IMG/VR virus record: IMGVR_UViG_3300025652_007479
Coordinates: 1-22,374 of that record
DNA: 22,374 bases
Source: a virus
Reading direction: 5' to 3' (one strand)
The notes under the pieces were generated by a model, which did not search any database, was not told the origin of the DNA, and saw only the letters and a program-made list of their open reading frames with translations. Of the stretch, positions 15,912 to 22,374 are shown piece by piece (position 1 is the first letter of the stretch; each line of letters starts with the position of its first letter). The position numbers and the translations under genes are program-made.

Positions 15912-16438
15912 TGGGAACACTTAAACCAGGTGTTGGATTAGTATATGAACGAGTAGATGGTGTCGTATATGGCAGATACCAAGGAACAACAGATAGATGG
16001 GAAATAGGAAGAGATATGAGACCAATATCACCAAATGATATAAGACCGGAACCACAAACAATTGGTTGGGACTCTGCTGCCGGACATGGTCATAACCAAT
16101 ACACAAAAGAAGAGATTGAAGCATTAGGTATTAAAGTGGTAGAAGAACAAGTTATTCCTGAGCAAACTAACATATATAAGTTTAGTGAAGATAAACTAAT
16201 AGAAGAGTTTACAGACTATATTGATAGTACTTATGCAGCACATTATAATACTAATAAAATTCAATCTATGGAAAATATTATAGATAAAGGTCATGGTACT
16301 GGATTCTGTATGGGAAATGTAGATAAGTATGCAAGTAGATATTTAAATAAAGGTACGAGAGAAGATGCTCGTAAAGATCTAATGAAGGTGTTACACTACA
16401 CACTTCTTCAATTACATATACATGATAATAATTTATAA
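15911..16438 (+). CDS. DUF3310-like phage protein
   Basis: The C-terminal half (about residues 90-170) resembles the DUF3310 domain found in many phages: helix DKLIEEFTDYIDSTY, the turn GTGFCMGNVDKYASRYLNKG and the helix REDARKDLMKVLHYTLL, following the family's GNVxKYxxRYxxKxGxxDLxKAxxYL pattern. The N-terminal 75 residues form a separate beta-rich segment (GVGLVYERVDGVVYGRYQG). The domain's role is undefined; a nucleotide-metabolism link has been suggested for relatives. It starts in a TAATG junction with the HTH-like gene. Confidence 0.72.
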   Translation: MGTLKPGVGLVYERVDGVVYGRYQGTTDRWEIGRDMRPISPNDIRPEPQTIGWDSAAGHGHNQYTKEEIEALGIKVVEEQVIPEQTNIYKFSEDKLIEEFTDYIDSTYAAHYNTNKIQSMENIIDKGHGTGFCMGNVDKYASRYLNKGTREDARKDLMKVLHYTLLQLHIHDNNL

Positions 16439-16447
16439 GGACTAATC

Positions 16448-16759
16448 ATGAAGTATATCGTAGATATTGACGGCACTATCTGTCATGCACATCAATTACC
16501 CAGTGGCAAATGGGACTATGAAAATCATGTACCAATTATGGGTCGTATTTTTAGAATAAATAGACTATATGATGAGGGACATACTATTAAATATATGACT
16601 GCTCGAGGAGCAGTTAGTGGTATTGATTATTATGAAATGACTAAAAGTCAATTAGATAGTTGGGGTTGTAAATATCACGAATTGTCAGTTGGTGAGAAAG
16701 AACATTACGATATCTGGGTAGATGATAAAGCTCACAACTCGGAAGAATTTTTCAAATGA
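16448..16759 (+). CDS. HAD-superfamily phosphatase-like protein
   Basis: A 103-residue minimal HAD fold. Motif I is VDIDGTIC with nucleophile Asp6 and acid/base Asp8; motif II is the Thr of MTARG (Thr51); motif III is Lys84 in VGEKEHYD; motif IV is WVDDKAHN (Asp92, Asp93). All catalytic positions are present despite the missing cap domain. Small cap-less HADs of this type occur in phages and polysaccharide loci and usually hydrolyse sugar or nucleotide phosphates; the substrate is unknown. TAAGGA lies about 7 bases before the ATG, and the end is ATGA-linked to the next gene. Confidence 0.83.
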   Translation: MKYIVDIDGTICHAHQLPSGKWDYENHVPIMGRIFRINRLYDEGHTIKYMTARGAVSGIDYYEMTKSQLDSWGCKYHELSVGEKEHYDIWVDDKAHNSEEFFK

Positions 16760-17244
16760 CAACTAGTATGAGATGGTTTGCTAATCAGTGGCAGACTCAA
16801 GAAGTTGACGAAACTGTAGTTAATAGGGTCTTAGCAGCTAAAAATGTATTAGATATTGGTTGTGGGCATAATCCTTATAAAAAATTTGCTACAGGTAAAT
16901 TTACAGGAATTGATGTTTATATTGATACAGCTGATGAACATATGGATTTTCTAAACTTTAGGACACAAGAAAAGTATGACCTCATAATTGCTTATGGGGT
17001 TTTTCACTTTCATAGTTTAGATTTAATAGATATACAGATTAAAAAAGCTATGAAACTGCTTACTCCAGATGGTGTTCTATGCATGAAAGTAAACCCTAAC
17101 TGTCCTAACTTTGACGGTTCTATACTACCTTGGTACAATAAATGGACTAAATCTCTTGCTTATCATTATGGAGAAGTGTATAATAAAAAAGTTACAAATA
17201 TGAGAGAAAGTACTCGTGGGAGATTTAAATGGGAATATGAATAG
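16756..17244 (+). CDS. Class I SAM-dependent methyltransferase
   Basis: The 162-residue protein contains motif I NVLDIGCGHNPY (30-41), acidic Asp52 at the end of the second strand (GIDVYID), motif II/III KYDLIIAYGVFHFHS and motif post-II MKLLTPDGVLCMKVNP. This is the standard class I Rossmann methyltransferase order, slightly shorter than usual because the C-terminal sheet is trimmed. The acceptor could be a small molecule, protein or nucleic acid. ATGA overlap with the HAD gene upstream; the transporter gene starts directly after its stop. Confidence 0.85.
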   Translation: MTTSMRWFANQWQTQEVDETVVNRVLAAKNVLDIGCGHNPYKKFATGKFTGIDVYIDTADEHMDFLNFRTQEKYDLIIAYGVFHFHSLDLIDIQIKKAMKLLTPDGVLCMKVNPNCPNFDGSILPWYNKWTKSLAYHYGEVYNKKVTNMRESTRGRFKWEYE

Positions 17245-18684
17245 ATGCCAGAAATTCTAGCACTATTATCAGGAACTTTTTATGGACTACTAATAGGCAT
17301 AATTCCTGGAGCAGGCGCTACTACTGGTCTTATTTTTCTATTTAGCTTTATTACACTATTTCCAGATCCATATCTAGCTGTTATTTTTGTTATGGCAGTA
17401 GTTGCTGCCAGTACTACAGGAGATACATATACAGGAGTCTTATTAGGTATTCCTGGTGCAAACTCCGCAGCTGCTACTATGCTTGATGGTTTTCCCTTAG
17501 CACTACAAGGTAAAGCTACCTATGCTATTAGTGCTGCTGTTATAACATCTACTATAAATGGTTTACTTTGGGGATCACTTACTTTCTTTTTATTACCTTG
17601 GTATACTAATTTAATACTAATATTCGGAGTTCCTGAGTTATGGGCTTTTACTATGTTAGCACTAGCTACAGTAACCTTCATAAGTAATAAATGGTGGGTC
17701 AGAGGATTAATGGCGCTTGCTGCAGGAATCTTTATCGGTATGATAGGAGTTGATCCTAATACTAATTTAGATAGATGGACCGGTGGCTGGGAATATCTAG
17801 GAGCTGGAGTACAATTACTTCCAATGATAGCGGGTTTATTTGCTATTCCTGAACTTATTGATGGACTAGCTAGAAGAAGAAATACTGCTGATTCTACTAT
17901 ATCAAATGGTAGACAGACACTAGATGGTATAAAAGCTGTATGGGATAACAGATGGTTAGCTCTACGTGGAGGTTGTATAGGCGCTTTTATAGGAGTACTT
18001 CCTGGTCTAGGTGGTGCAATGGCAGACTGGATGGCTTACGGTCAAGCAGTAGCTACTACTAAAAATCCAGATGTTCCCTTTGGTAAAGGTAATATAAGAG
18101 GAGTTATCGGGCCAGAAGGTGCTAATAATGCACAAAAAGCTACCTCAATGATTCCTACAGTGCTATTCGGAATCCCTGGTGCTCCTTTTGCGGCAATTAT
18201 TATTGGATTGTTTGCATATTTAGATTTTGAACTGGGTACTGTTGATTTAGCAATGGATACCAAGTTTTTTGATAGTATGCTGTTTGGATTTATGATGGCT
18301 ACTATACTTGTAGCTATATTGTGTATACTTTTAACTAAGTATATAGCTAAAATTGCTAATGTACCTTATAAATATTATTTTCCGTTACTATTAGCTTTTA
18401 TAGTACTTGCTTGTGTTCAGTATACAGGAGGATGGGAAGACTATGCTATACTCATAGTTTGCTCCTTAATAGGTATATTAGCTAAAAAATTCAAGTTCTC
18501 AAGACCTGCATTATTATTTGGTTTTATACTTGCAGAAAGAATTGAAGCACTGAGTATACAAATGTATGGTATGTATACTTTTGATAGGTTATTAACAAGA
18601 CCTATATTCTGGACACTGATCGGTGTTATTTTTATTATATTGGTTTGGGGATTATCCAAACGTAACAAGTTAGAATATGCGTAA
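17245..18684 (+). CDS. tctA: Tripartite tricarboxylate transporter large membrane subunit TctA
   Basis: TctA is the sodium- or proton-coupled permease of TTT systems, in the inner membrane. The 479 residues form about ten to twelve hydrophobic segments. The two family repeats are visible: GIIPGAGATTGLIF (18-31) with GVLLGIPGANSAAATMLDG, and GVLPGLGGAMADWMAYGQA with VLFGIPGAPFAAIIIG. The N-terminus appears about 20-30 residues shorter than typical TctA, so the first hydrophobic segment begins almost at the start Met. No small TctB subunit is encoded next to it. The ATG directly follows the previous stop. An unusual cargo for a phage; the family call is very strong. Confidence 0.95.
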   Translation: MPEILALLSGTFYGLLIGIIPGAGATTGLIFLFSFITLFPDPYLAVIFVMAVVAASTTGDTYTGVLLGIPGANSAAATMLDGFPLALQGKATYAISAAVITSTINGLLWGSLTFFLLPWYTNLILIFGVPELWAFTMLALATVTFISNKWWVRGLMALAAGIFIGMIGVDPNTNLDRWTGGWEYLGAGVQLLPMIAGLFAIPELIDGLARRRNTADSTISNGRQTLDGIKAVWDNRWLALRGGCIGAFIGVLPGLGGAMADWMAYGQAVATTKNPDVPFGKGNIRGVIGPEGANNAQKATSMIPTVLFGIPGAPFAAIIIGLFAYLDFELGTVDLAMDTKFFDSMLFGFMMATILVAILCILLTKYIAKIANVPYKYYFPLLLAFIVLACVQYTGGWEDYAILIVCSLIGILAKKFKFSRPALLFGFILAERIEALSIQMYGMYTFDRLLTRPIFWTLIGVIFIILVWGLSKRNKLEYA

Positions 18685-18697
18685 AAAAGGAATATTA

Positions 18698-19744
18698 ATG
18701 AAACGCTTACTATTATCTGTAGCAGCTGCTACTATGCTAGCTACATCTGCTATAGCAGACTATACTTTTGTAGTACCCCAAAGAGCGGGTCAAGGCACTA
18801 CCGTGTGGGCGGAAATTATTGCAAAAGAACTAGAACCTTTTCTAGGAGAGTCTATTACTATTAAAATGTTGCCAGGAGCTAGAGACATTCCTGGATTTAA
18901 TGAATGGCATAATGAAATGCGTGATGATGATAAAACTGTCATGGTATCTCACGGAGGAAATGGTGTATCATTTCTACAAGAAAATGTAGATTATGATTAT
19001 CGTGAATACGATAGTGTAGGTATGATGAATCTAAATATCATTGCAGGAAAACGTAAAGGTGAAAATATGGATAAACCTTATTTTCCTGCAGGATCTGGTA
19101 TGGTTCCCGAAGCATTTGCTATTGCACTAATGATTTGTGGCCCTGATAAGTCAGTAGAAGAGTATATTGCTTGCTTTAAAGAAAATGTAACATGGGTTAA
19201 AGGTATGAAAACTGCGGAACGTAGATTAGCCTTTAAACGTGGGGAACTGACAGGGACTCGCGAGAATCCTGCAACATATAAAAAACATGTGGAGCCTGAT
19301 GAAAACGCCGAACTCTGGTTTCATCATGGATTGCTACAACCTGATGGGTCACACGCAGATGACACAAACTATCCAGCAGGTTATCAAGTAGAACAAATAT
19401 TTGAAGCACGATGGGGAGTAGCACCTAGTGGAGAGTTCTATGATACTTATAAGTTAGTTAAATCGTTTCGTGACGGTCTACAAAAAGCTCTTTGGGTAAA
19501 TAAAGATAATCCTAATAGAGATAAACTTGCAGCCGCGCTAACAGCTATGAGTAAAGATCCTGATGCAATCGCAGCATTGATTAGAAAAAATGGTGATTAT
19601 GATTGGTATATTGGAGAAGCAGGAGATGCACAACGTGATAAACTATTAACTTTTGTAACTGCTAGCACTTTACAGAATCTAGTTAAGTTTAATAGTGAAG
19701 CTTTAGGATTAGCTAGTGTTTATAAAGAAGGCTTGGTAGACTAA
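18698..19744 (+). CDS. tctC: TctC/Bug-like periplasmic substrate-binding protein
   Basis: It begins with a clear Sec signal peptide, MKRLLLSVAAATMLATSAIA, with cleavage expected before DYTF. The mature N-terminus YTFVVPQRAGQGTTVWAEII, then KELEPFLGESITIKMLPGARD, follows the TctC/Bug pattern VPFPAGGxTDxxAR..LGxxVVVENxPGA, with Gln-Gly in place of the usual GG. The rest is divergent from known Bug proteins. I chose the ATG at 18698, preceded by AAGGA, over one at 18677 that would add seven residues before the signal peptide. It directly follows tctA, so the pair probably forms a transporter. Ligand not predictable; citrate, other di/tricarboxylates or 2-oxoglutarate are candidates. G+C is higher here (26 of 60 at 19261-19320). 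Confidence 0.8.
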   Translation: MKRLLLSVAAATMLATSAIADYTFVVPQRAGQGTTVWAEIIAKELEPFLGESITIKMLPGARDIPGFNEWHNEMRDDDKTVMVSHGGNGVSFLQENVDYDYREYDSVGMMNLNIIAGKRKGENMDKPYFPAGSGMVPEAFAIALMICGPDKSVEEYIACFKENVTWVKGMKTAERRLAFKRGELTGTRENPATYKKHVEPDENAELWFHHGLLQPDGSHADDTNYPAGYQVEQIFEARWGVAPSGEFYDTYKLVKSFRDGLQKALWVNKDNPNRDKLAAALTAMSKDPDAIAALIRKNGDYDWYIGEAGDAQRDKLLTFVTASTLQNLVKFNSEALGLASVYKEGLVD

Positions 19745-20409
19745 TGGAAAGTAGTTGGGATAAATTAGTACCTAGAACAAGTTATCATTTTGATCCCTTC
19801 AAAATAGACCCAGCATATGACGCAATGCGCTATGCTGGGTGTTTTACTGGTGACTGGAGTGAGGAACTTGCACAAACTATTAAAAGTAGTGAGGAAATCA
19901 CTTGGAGAAATAGAAATCCAAAGGATGGCACCAGCAAAGACATAGAATCTGAAGAATATGACCTCGTAAGAAGTGGTGCAGATGTAGATTTAGTTTTAAC
20001 TAACCTAGAGTATGATTTACTACCAGTATTTCAACGTATGACAGATGCTCTAGAATTAACCTCTGTAGATAAAAAAGAACTACAAACTCGTGTTCACATT
20101 CAACAGCCTGGACAGGTATGGAATTTACACATAGATAAACTTGAAAAATTTAATAAAACTGATCCCCATAGTGTATATAGATTTATGGTTATGTTAAATG
20201 ATTGGGAGCCAGGCCACTTTATTCAATATGGTAACTTTGTGCATACAGGTTATCGTGCAGGAGAAATATATAGTTTTGATTGGTATAATGTACCTCATTG
20301 TACAGCTAATGCAGGTCTTGGTCCCAGATGTACACTACTAGTAACAGGTGTAGCTACAGATAAAACACTTAAACTATTTAGTACATACAATAATAAAATA
20401 AATGTATAA
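19744..20409 (+). CDS. Fe(II)/2OG oxygenase, AspH-like
   Basis: The 221-residue product shows the triad H129-x-D131 in GQVWNLHIDKLEKF, H185 in DWYNVPHCTANAG and R195 in GPRCTLLVTGVA for 2-oxoglutarate. The strand TRVHIQQPGQ before the HxD is shared with the paralogue at 14733-15329. The N-terminal part (WDKLVPRTSYHFDPFKI) is not recognisable. It overlaps the TctC-like gene by one base (TAATG), hinting at co-expression with the transporter. A link between imported substrate and oxygenase is possible but unproven. Confidence 0.83.
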   Translation: MESSWDKLVPRTSYHFDPFKIDPAYDAMRYAGCFTGDWSEELAQTIKSSEEITWRNRNPKDGTSKDIESEEYDLVRSGADVDLVLTNLEYDLLPVFQRMTDALELTSVDKKELQTRVHIQQPGQVWNLHIDKLEKFNKTDPHSVYRFMVMLNDWEPGHFIQYGNFVHTGYRAGEIYSFDWYNVPHCTANAGLGPRCTLLVTGVATDKTLKLFSTYNNKINV

Positions 20410-20471
20410 ATGGTTCTATAATAAGTAATTATTAACTTTCCCAATGCTTATTTTTATTCTATATTCATAAT
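20410..20471 (+). other. AT-rich intergenic spacer before the ligase gene
   Basis: A 62-base gap separates the transporter/oxygenase block from the ligase. AATAAG at 20420-20425 can pair with CTTATT at 20447-20452, followed by TTT, but the 6-bp all-weak stem and 21-base loop make a poor terminator. CTATAATAAG and TATTCATAAT contain -10-like words without a convincing -35 box. No Shine-Dalgarno sequence is obvious before the ligase ATG at 20472. Confidence 0.4.
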
Positions 20472-22211
20472 ATGATATATAAAGAACTTAAAACACTTAT
20501 TCAAAAACATAGTAAACTGTACTATGACGACTATGCTCCTGAGATTACAGATGCAGAGTTTGATCAACTGTATGACAAGCTAGAAGCTATGGAATCCGCT
20601 CAAGGCTGGCGTGATCATGATTCTCCTACTTTCCGCGTAGGTGGGAAGGCAGGCAAAGTAACTCATCCCTATCCTTTATACTCATTGCGTAAAGTATATG
20701 ATATAGACGAAGTTGATGCGTTTATGGATGTTAGACTCCCTAAAATTGATGGTACTAATCTTAGTTTAATTTATACTAATGGTAAATTATCTCTTGCTGT
20801 CACTCGCGGTAATGGTGAGCGTGGAGAAGATGTTACACATCTTGCAGGCGCTATTTCTAATATACCTACACGTATAGATACTCATTTAGATGAAGTAGTG
20901 ATTAACGGTGAATGTGTAACTAATAACGAAGTAGATAACTTTAGAAATTATGTTAGTGGTGCGCTCGGTCTTAAATCTGCTAAAGAGTTTGCAGAACGTA
21001 ACATTATATTTATTGCTCATGACTGGCTAGGCACAGAAATGAATTATAAAGCCCGTATGAATATTGTAAAAAATATGGGATTCTTCACAGTTCTAGAAGA
21101 TGATGCATGGACCTATCCTATGGATGGTGTAGTATATCGTGCTGATTCATATGCTAAATCTGTAAGGCTAGGTTACACATCTAAGTTTCCTAAATTTGCA
21201 GTAGCACTCAAAGAACGTGAAACAGAAACAGCTATTACTACTCTACAAGATGTATTATGGGTAGTAGGTAGAACTGGCACAGTAAATCCTACAGCAGTTG
21301 TTGATCCTGTGGTATTGGAAGATGCTACAATTTCTAGAGTTACCTTACATAATTTAGGTATTATCGAAGAACATAATCTTGGATTGGGCGACATGATCCA
21401 GATTGAACGTGCTGGCGGTGTTATACCTAAGTTTCTTCGTGTAATCGAACACTCTAAGCATGGTATTAAGATAACTAAAAATCATGCAGAAACTACCATT
21501 GGTATGGATACAAAGTTAGATGGTCCTAGGTTAATGGTTGCTGATAAGAGTAATATAAATTCATCAAAAGTTTTAGAACATTTTATTAAGACTCTTGATA
21601 TTAAAGGATTAGGTCCAGCTTCTGTAAAGAAAATGGGACTAACACATCCAGTAGATCTTTTCGAAGATCAAAACTGGAATCTACTTGGTGTCAATGGTGC
21701 CAAGGTTCAAGCTGAGATAGAAAGAACAAAAACCAAACCTTATGATCTTGTTCTAGCATCTCTTGGAATGACAGGGGTAGGTAAACGTGCTTCTAAGTTA
21801 ATTATTAGTAAGATACCTGCTTTTAGAAATCTAAGAGATATTGAAACTACAGATATTAAAGGTATTGGTCCTTCGACAATAGAATCGGTACTGTCGTGGC
21901 TTGATGAAAATGAAGAGTGGGTATTAACCTTACCTCTACAACTCGAACAGAATGTGACAGTTGAAGAAGTAGTCGGAACCCCTGCTCGTAAAATCTGTAT
22001 TACGGGAAAGTTAGATATGACTCGTAATCAGTTAGGCGATATTCTAGAAAAACTTGGATTCAAAGTAACTAACACTGTGACTAAAGATTGTTATGCTTTG
22101 ATAACCGGCGGAGATACTACATCTTCTAAATATAAAAAAGCTAATACAATGGGAATATCTGTAATCGACTATTGGTCAAGTAAAAAAGATGTGTTATCTG
22201 GTGATTTCTAA
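20472..22211 (+). CDS. ligA: NAD-dependent DNA ligase lacking the zinc finger
   Basis: It seals nicks in DNA using NAD+. Domains in order: Ia (about 1-50, ELKTLIQKHSKLYY..PEITDAEFD) that binds NMN; adenylation domain with nucleophile Lys91 in LPKIDGTNLS, TRGNGERGED and NGEC; an OB-like region (VVGRTGTVNPTAVVDPV, TLHN, IERAGGVIPK); helix-hairpin-helix region (LDIKGLGPASVKK, GVGKRASKL, IKGIGPSTI); and C-terminal BRCT (RKICITGKLDMTRNQLG). It is 579 residues against about 670 in bacteria. The four-cysteine zinc finger is missing: only three Cys occur in the entire protein, none in pairs. The lesion-binding role of the finger may be replaced by phage proteins. Confidence 0.94.
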   Translation: MIYKELKTLIQKHSKLYYDDYAPEITDAEFDQLYDKLEAMESAQGWRDHDSPTFRVGGKAGKVTHPYPLYSLRKVYDIDEVDAFMDVRLPKIDGTNLSLIYTNGKLSLAVTRGNGERGEDVTHLAGAISNIPTRIDTHLDEVVINGECVTNNEVDNFRNYVSGALGLKSAKEFAERNIIFIAHDWLGTEMNYKARMNIVKNMGFFTVLEDDAWTYPMDGVVYRADSYAKSVRLGYTSKFPKFAVALKERETETAITTLQDVLWVVGRTGTVNPTAVVDPVVLEDATISRVTLHNLGIIEEHNLGLGDMIQIERAGGVIPKFLRVIEHSKHGIKITKNHAETTIGMDTKLDGPRLMVADKSNINSSKVLEHFIKTLDIKGLGPASVKKMGLTHPVDLFEDQNWNLLGVNGAKVQAEIERTKTKPYDLVLASLGMTGVGKRASKLIISKIPAFRNLRDIETTDIKGIGPSTIESVLSWLDENEEWVLTLPLQLEQNVTVEEVVGTPARKICITGKLDMTRNQLGDILEKLGFKVTNTVTKDCYALITGGDTTSSKYKKANTMGISVIDYWSSKKDVLSGDF

Positions 22212-22229
22212 TATATTTAAAATGAACCA

Positions 22230-22258
22230 CAAGTAAAGATACTGTCACTTTATACTTG
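22230..22258 (+). terminator. Imperfect hairpin after the ligase gene
   Basis: CAAGTAAAG (22230-22238) pairs with CTTTATACTTG (22248-22258), giving nine pairs with a two-base bulge and a nine-base loop, 18 bases after the ligase stop. There is no U-tract afterwards, so a classical intrinsic terminator is doubtful; it may be an RNA-stability or processing hairpin. Confidence 0.35.
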
Positions 22259-22294
22259 CTTCTAATTGATAATTTCTGTAATATCTAAACATAG

Positions 22295-22319
22295 TCAAGA
22301 GAAACACAAAAACTCTTGA
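22295..22319 (+). repeat. Perfect 7-bp inverted repeat in the leader
   Basis: TCAAGAG (22295-22301) and CTCTTGA (22313-22319) are exact reverse complements separated by 11 A-rich bases. It could be an operator for a dimeric repressor or an RNA hairpin in the leader of the next gene. There is no T-run on either strand next to it, so terminator activity is unlikely. Confidence 0.45.
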
Positions 22320-22345
22320 AAAATTCAATAAACCACAACAACTTA

Positions 22346-22360
22346 TGATCGAGGGGATCA
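22346..22360 (+). promoter_or_regulatory. Small hairpin carrying the ribosome-binding site in its loop
   Basis: TGATC (22346-22350) pairs perfectly with GATCA (22356-22360), leaving GAGGG as a five-base loop. The loop is the Shine-Dalgarno sequence for the ATG at 22366. Such a hairpin could present or regulate the ribosome-binding site; only the pairing is visible here. Confidence 0.4.
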
Positions 22361-22365
22361 ACAAT

Positions 22366-22374
22366 ATGTCTAAA
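22366..22374 (+). CDS. Start of the next gene, cut by the window edge
   Basis: ATG TCT AAA (Met-Ser-Lys) begins 10 bases after GAGGGG at 22351-22356, a good ribosome-binding site for this region. An in-frame ATG at 22345 would add seven residues but lies upstream of the Shine-Dalgarno sequence. Too little is visible for any functional call. Confidence 0.6.

Larger units (their letters stand above)
22212..22365 (+). promoter_or_regulatory. Non-coding leader with three inverted repeats
   Basis: A 154-base gap, the largest in the window, lies between the ligase and the next gene. It holds three inverted repeats, listed separately. TTGCTT at 22256-22261 and TAATAT at 22279-22284 are 17 bases apart and could be a weak sigma-70 promoter. 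The arrangement suggests an end of one transcript and a regulated leader of the next, though no T-rich tract marks a clear terminator. Confidence 0.45.

Noticed and set aside
15921-16124. Open frame on the - strand inside the DUF3310-like gene
   Set aside because: It lies antisense to a well-supported + strand gene, has no ribosome-binding site and translates to low-complexity hydrophobic sequence; the same applies to the other - strand frames (for example 4243-4434, 7606-7803, 18042-18263, 21173-21394).
18677-18697. Upstream start of the TctC-like gene
   Set aside because: It would put MRKKGIL ahead of an already complete signal peptide and lacks its own ribosome-binding site, whereas AAGGA precedes the ATG at 18698.
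20418-20455. Intrinsic terminator before the ligase
   Set aside because: The stem is six A-T rich pairs with only one G-C and a 21-base loop, too weak to call.
1-22374. CRISPR array, tRNA genes or insertion sequences
   Set aside because: No regularly spaced repeats, cloverleaf with CCA end or transposase reading frame was found; the gaps are too short to hold them.

Overview
The window looks like part of the genome of a tailed bacteriophage infecting an alphaproteobacterium, most plausibly a marine one. Three things suggest a phage: about 22 kb of genes all on the + strand with almost no gaps (many ATGA, TAATG or 8-23 base overlaps); small unknown ORFs; and phage-type replication and regulatory genes (a shortened NAD-dependent DNA ligase, a PC4-like ssDNA-binding protein, a DUF3310-like protein, a small HTH-like protein). 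The alphaproteobacterial link comes from an ssrA (tmRNA) coding piece at the left edge. It has an ANDNF-type tag and is laid out as in circularly permuted, two-piece tmRNA. No capsid, tail, terminase or integrase gene is present, so a phage-derived island cannot be fully excluded. The DNA is AT-rich throughout.

Layout. (1) Bases 1 to about 167: tmRNA coding piece, cut by the window edge. (2) 188-12224: a long surface-sugar cluster. It holds two left-handed beta-helix acyltransferase-like proteins, a WbqC-like protein, methyltransferase-fold proteins, a GH43/32-like beta-propeller, a PhyH-type oxygenase, a DegT-like aminotransferase, an RmlB-like sugar-nucleotide dehydratase, an epimerase/reductase, three GT-A type glycosyltransferases and one GT-B (GT4) glycosyltransferase. 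Two small unknown proteins and a small membrane protein are embedded in it. (3) 12221-15329: after a promoter-like gap, an iron-centred group made of an A-type Fe-S carrier, two Fe(II)/2-oxoglutarate oxygenases and a 457-residue protein of unknown function. (4) 15326-17244: PC4-like protein, HTH-like protein, DUF3310-like protein, HAD phosphatase and methyltransferase. (5) 17245-20409: TctA and TctC-like components of a tripartite tricarboxylate transporter without TctB, followed by another oxygenase. (6) 20472-22211: NAD-dependent DNA ligase that has lost its zinc finger. (7) 22212-22365: a non-coding leader with three inverted repeats before the next gene, whose first three codons are visible.

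How they may work together (inference): the sugar cluster could remodel a host surface glycan or decorate a virion component. The Fe-S carrier and four Fe(II)/2OG oxygenases suggest attention to iron and 2-oxoglutarate during infection. The TctA/TctC pair could supply carboxylates (possibly citrate or 2-oxoglutarate) from the periplasm. The tmRNA could keep ribosomes free or tag truncated proteins late in infection. None of these roles can be proved from sequence alone.
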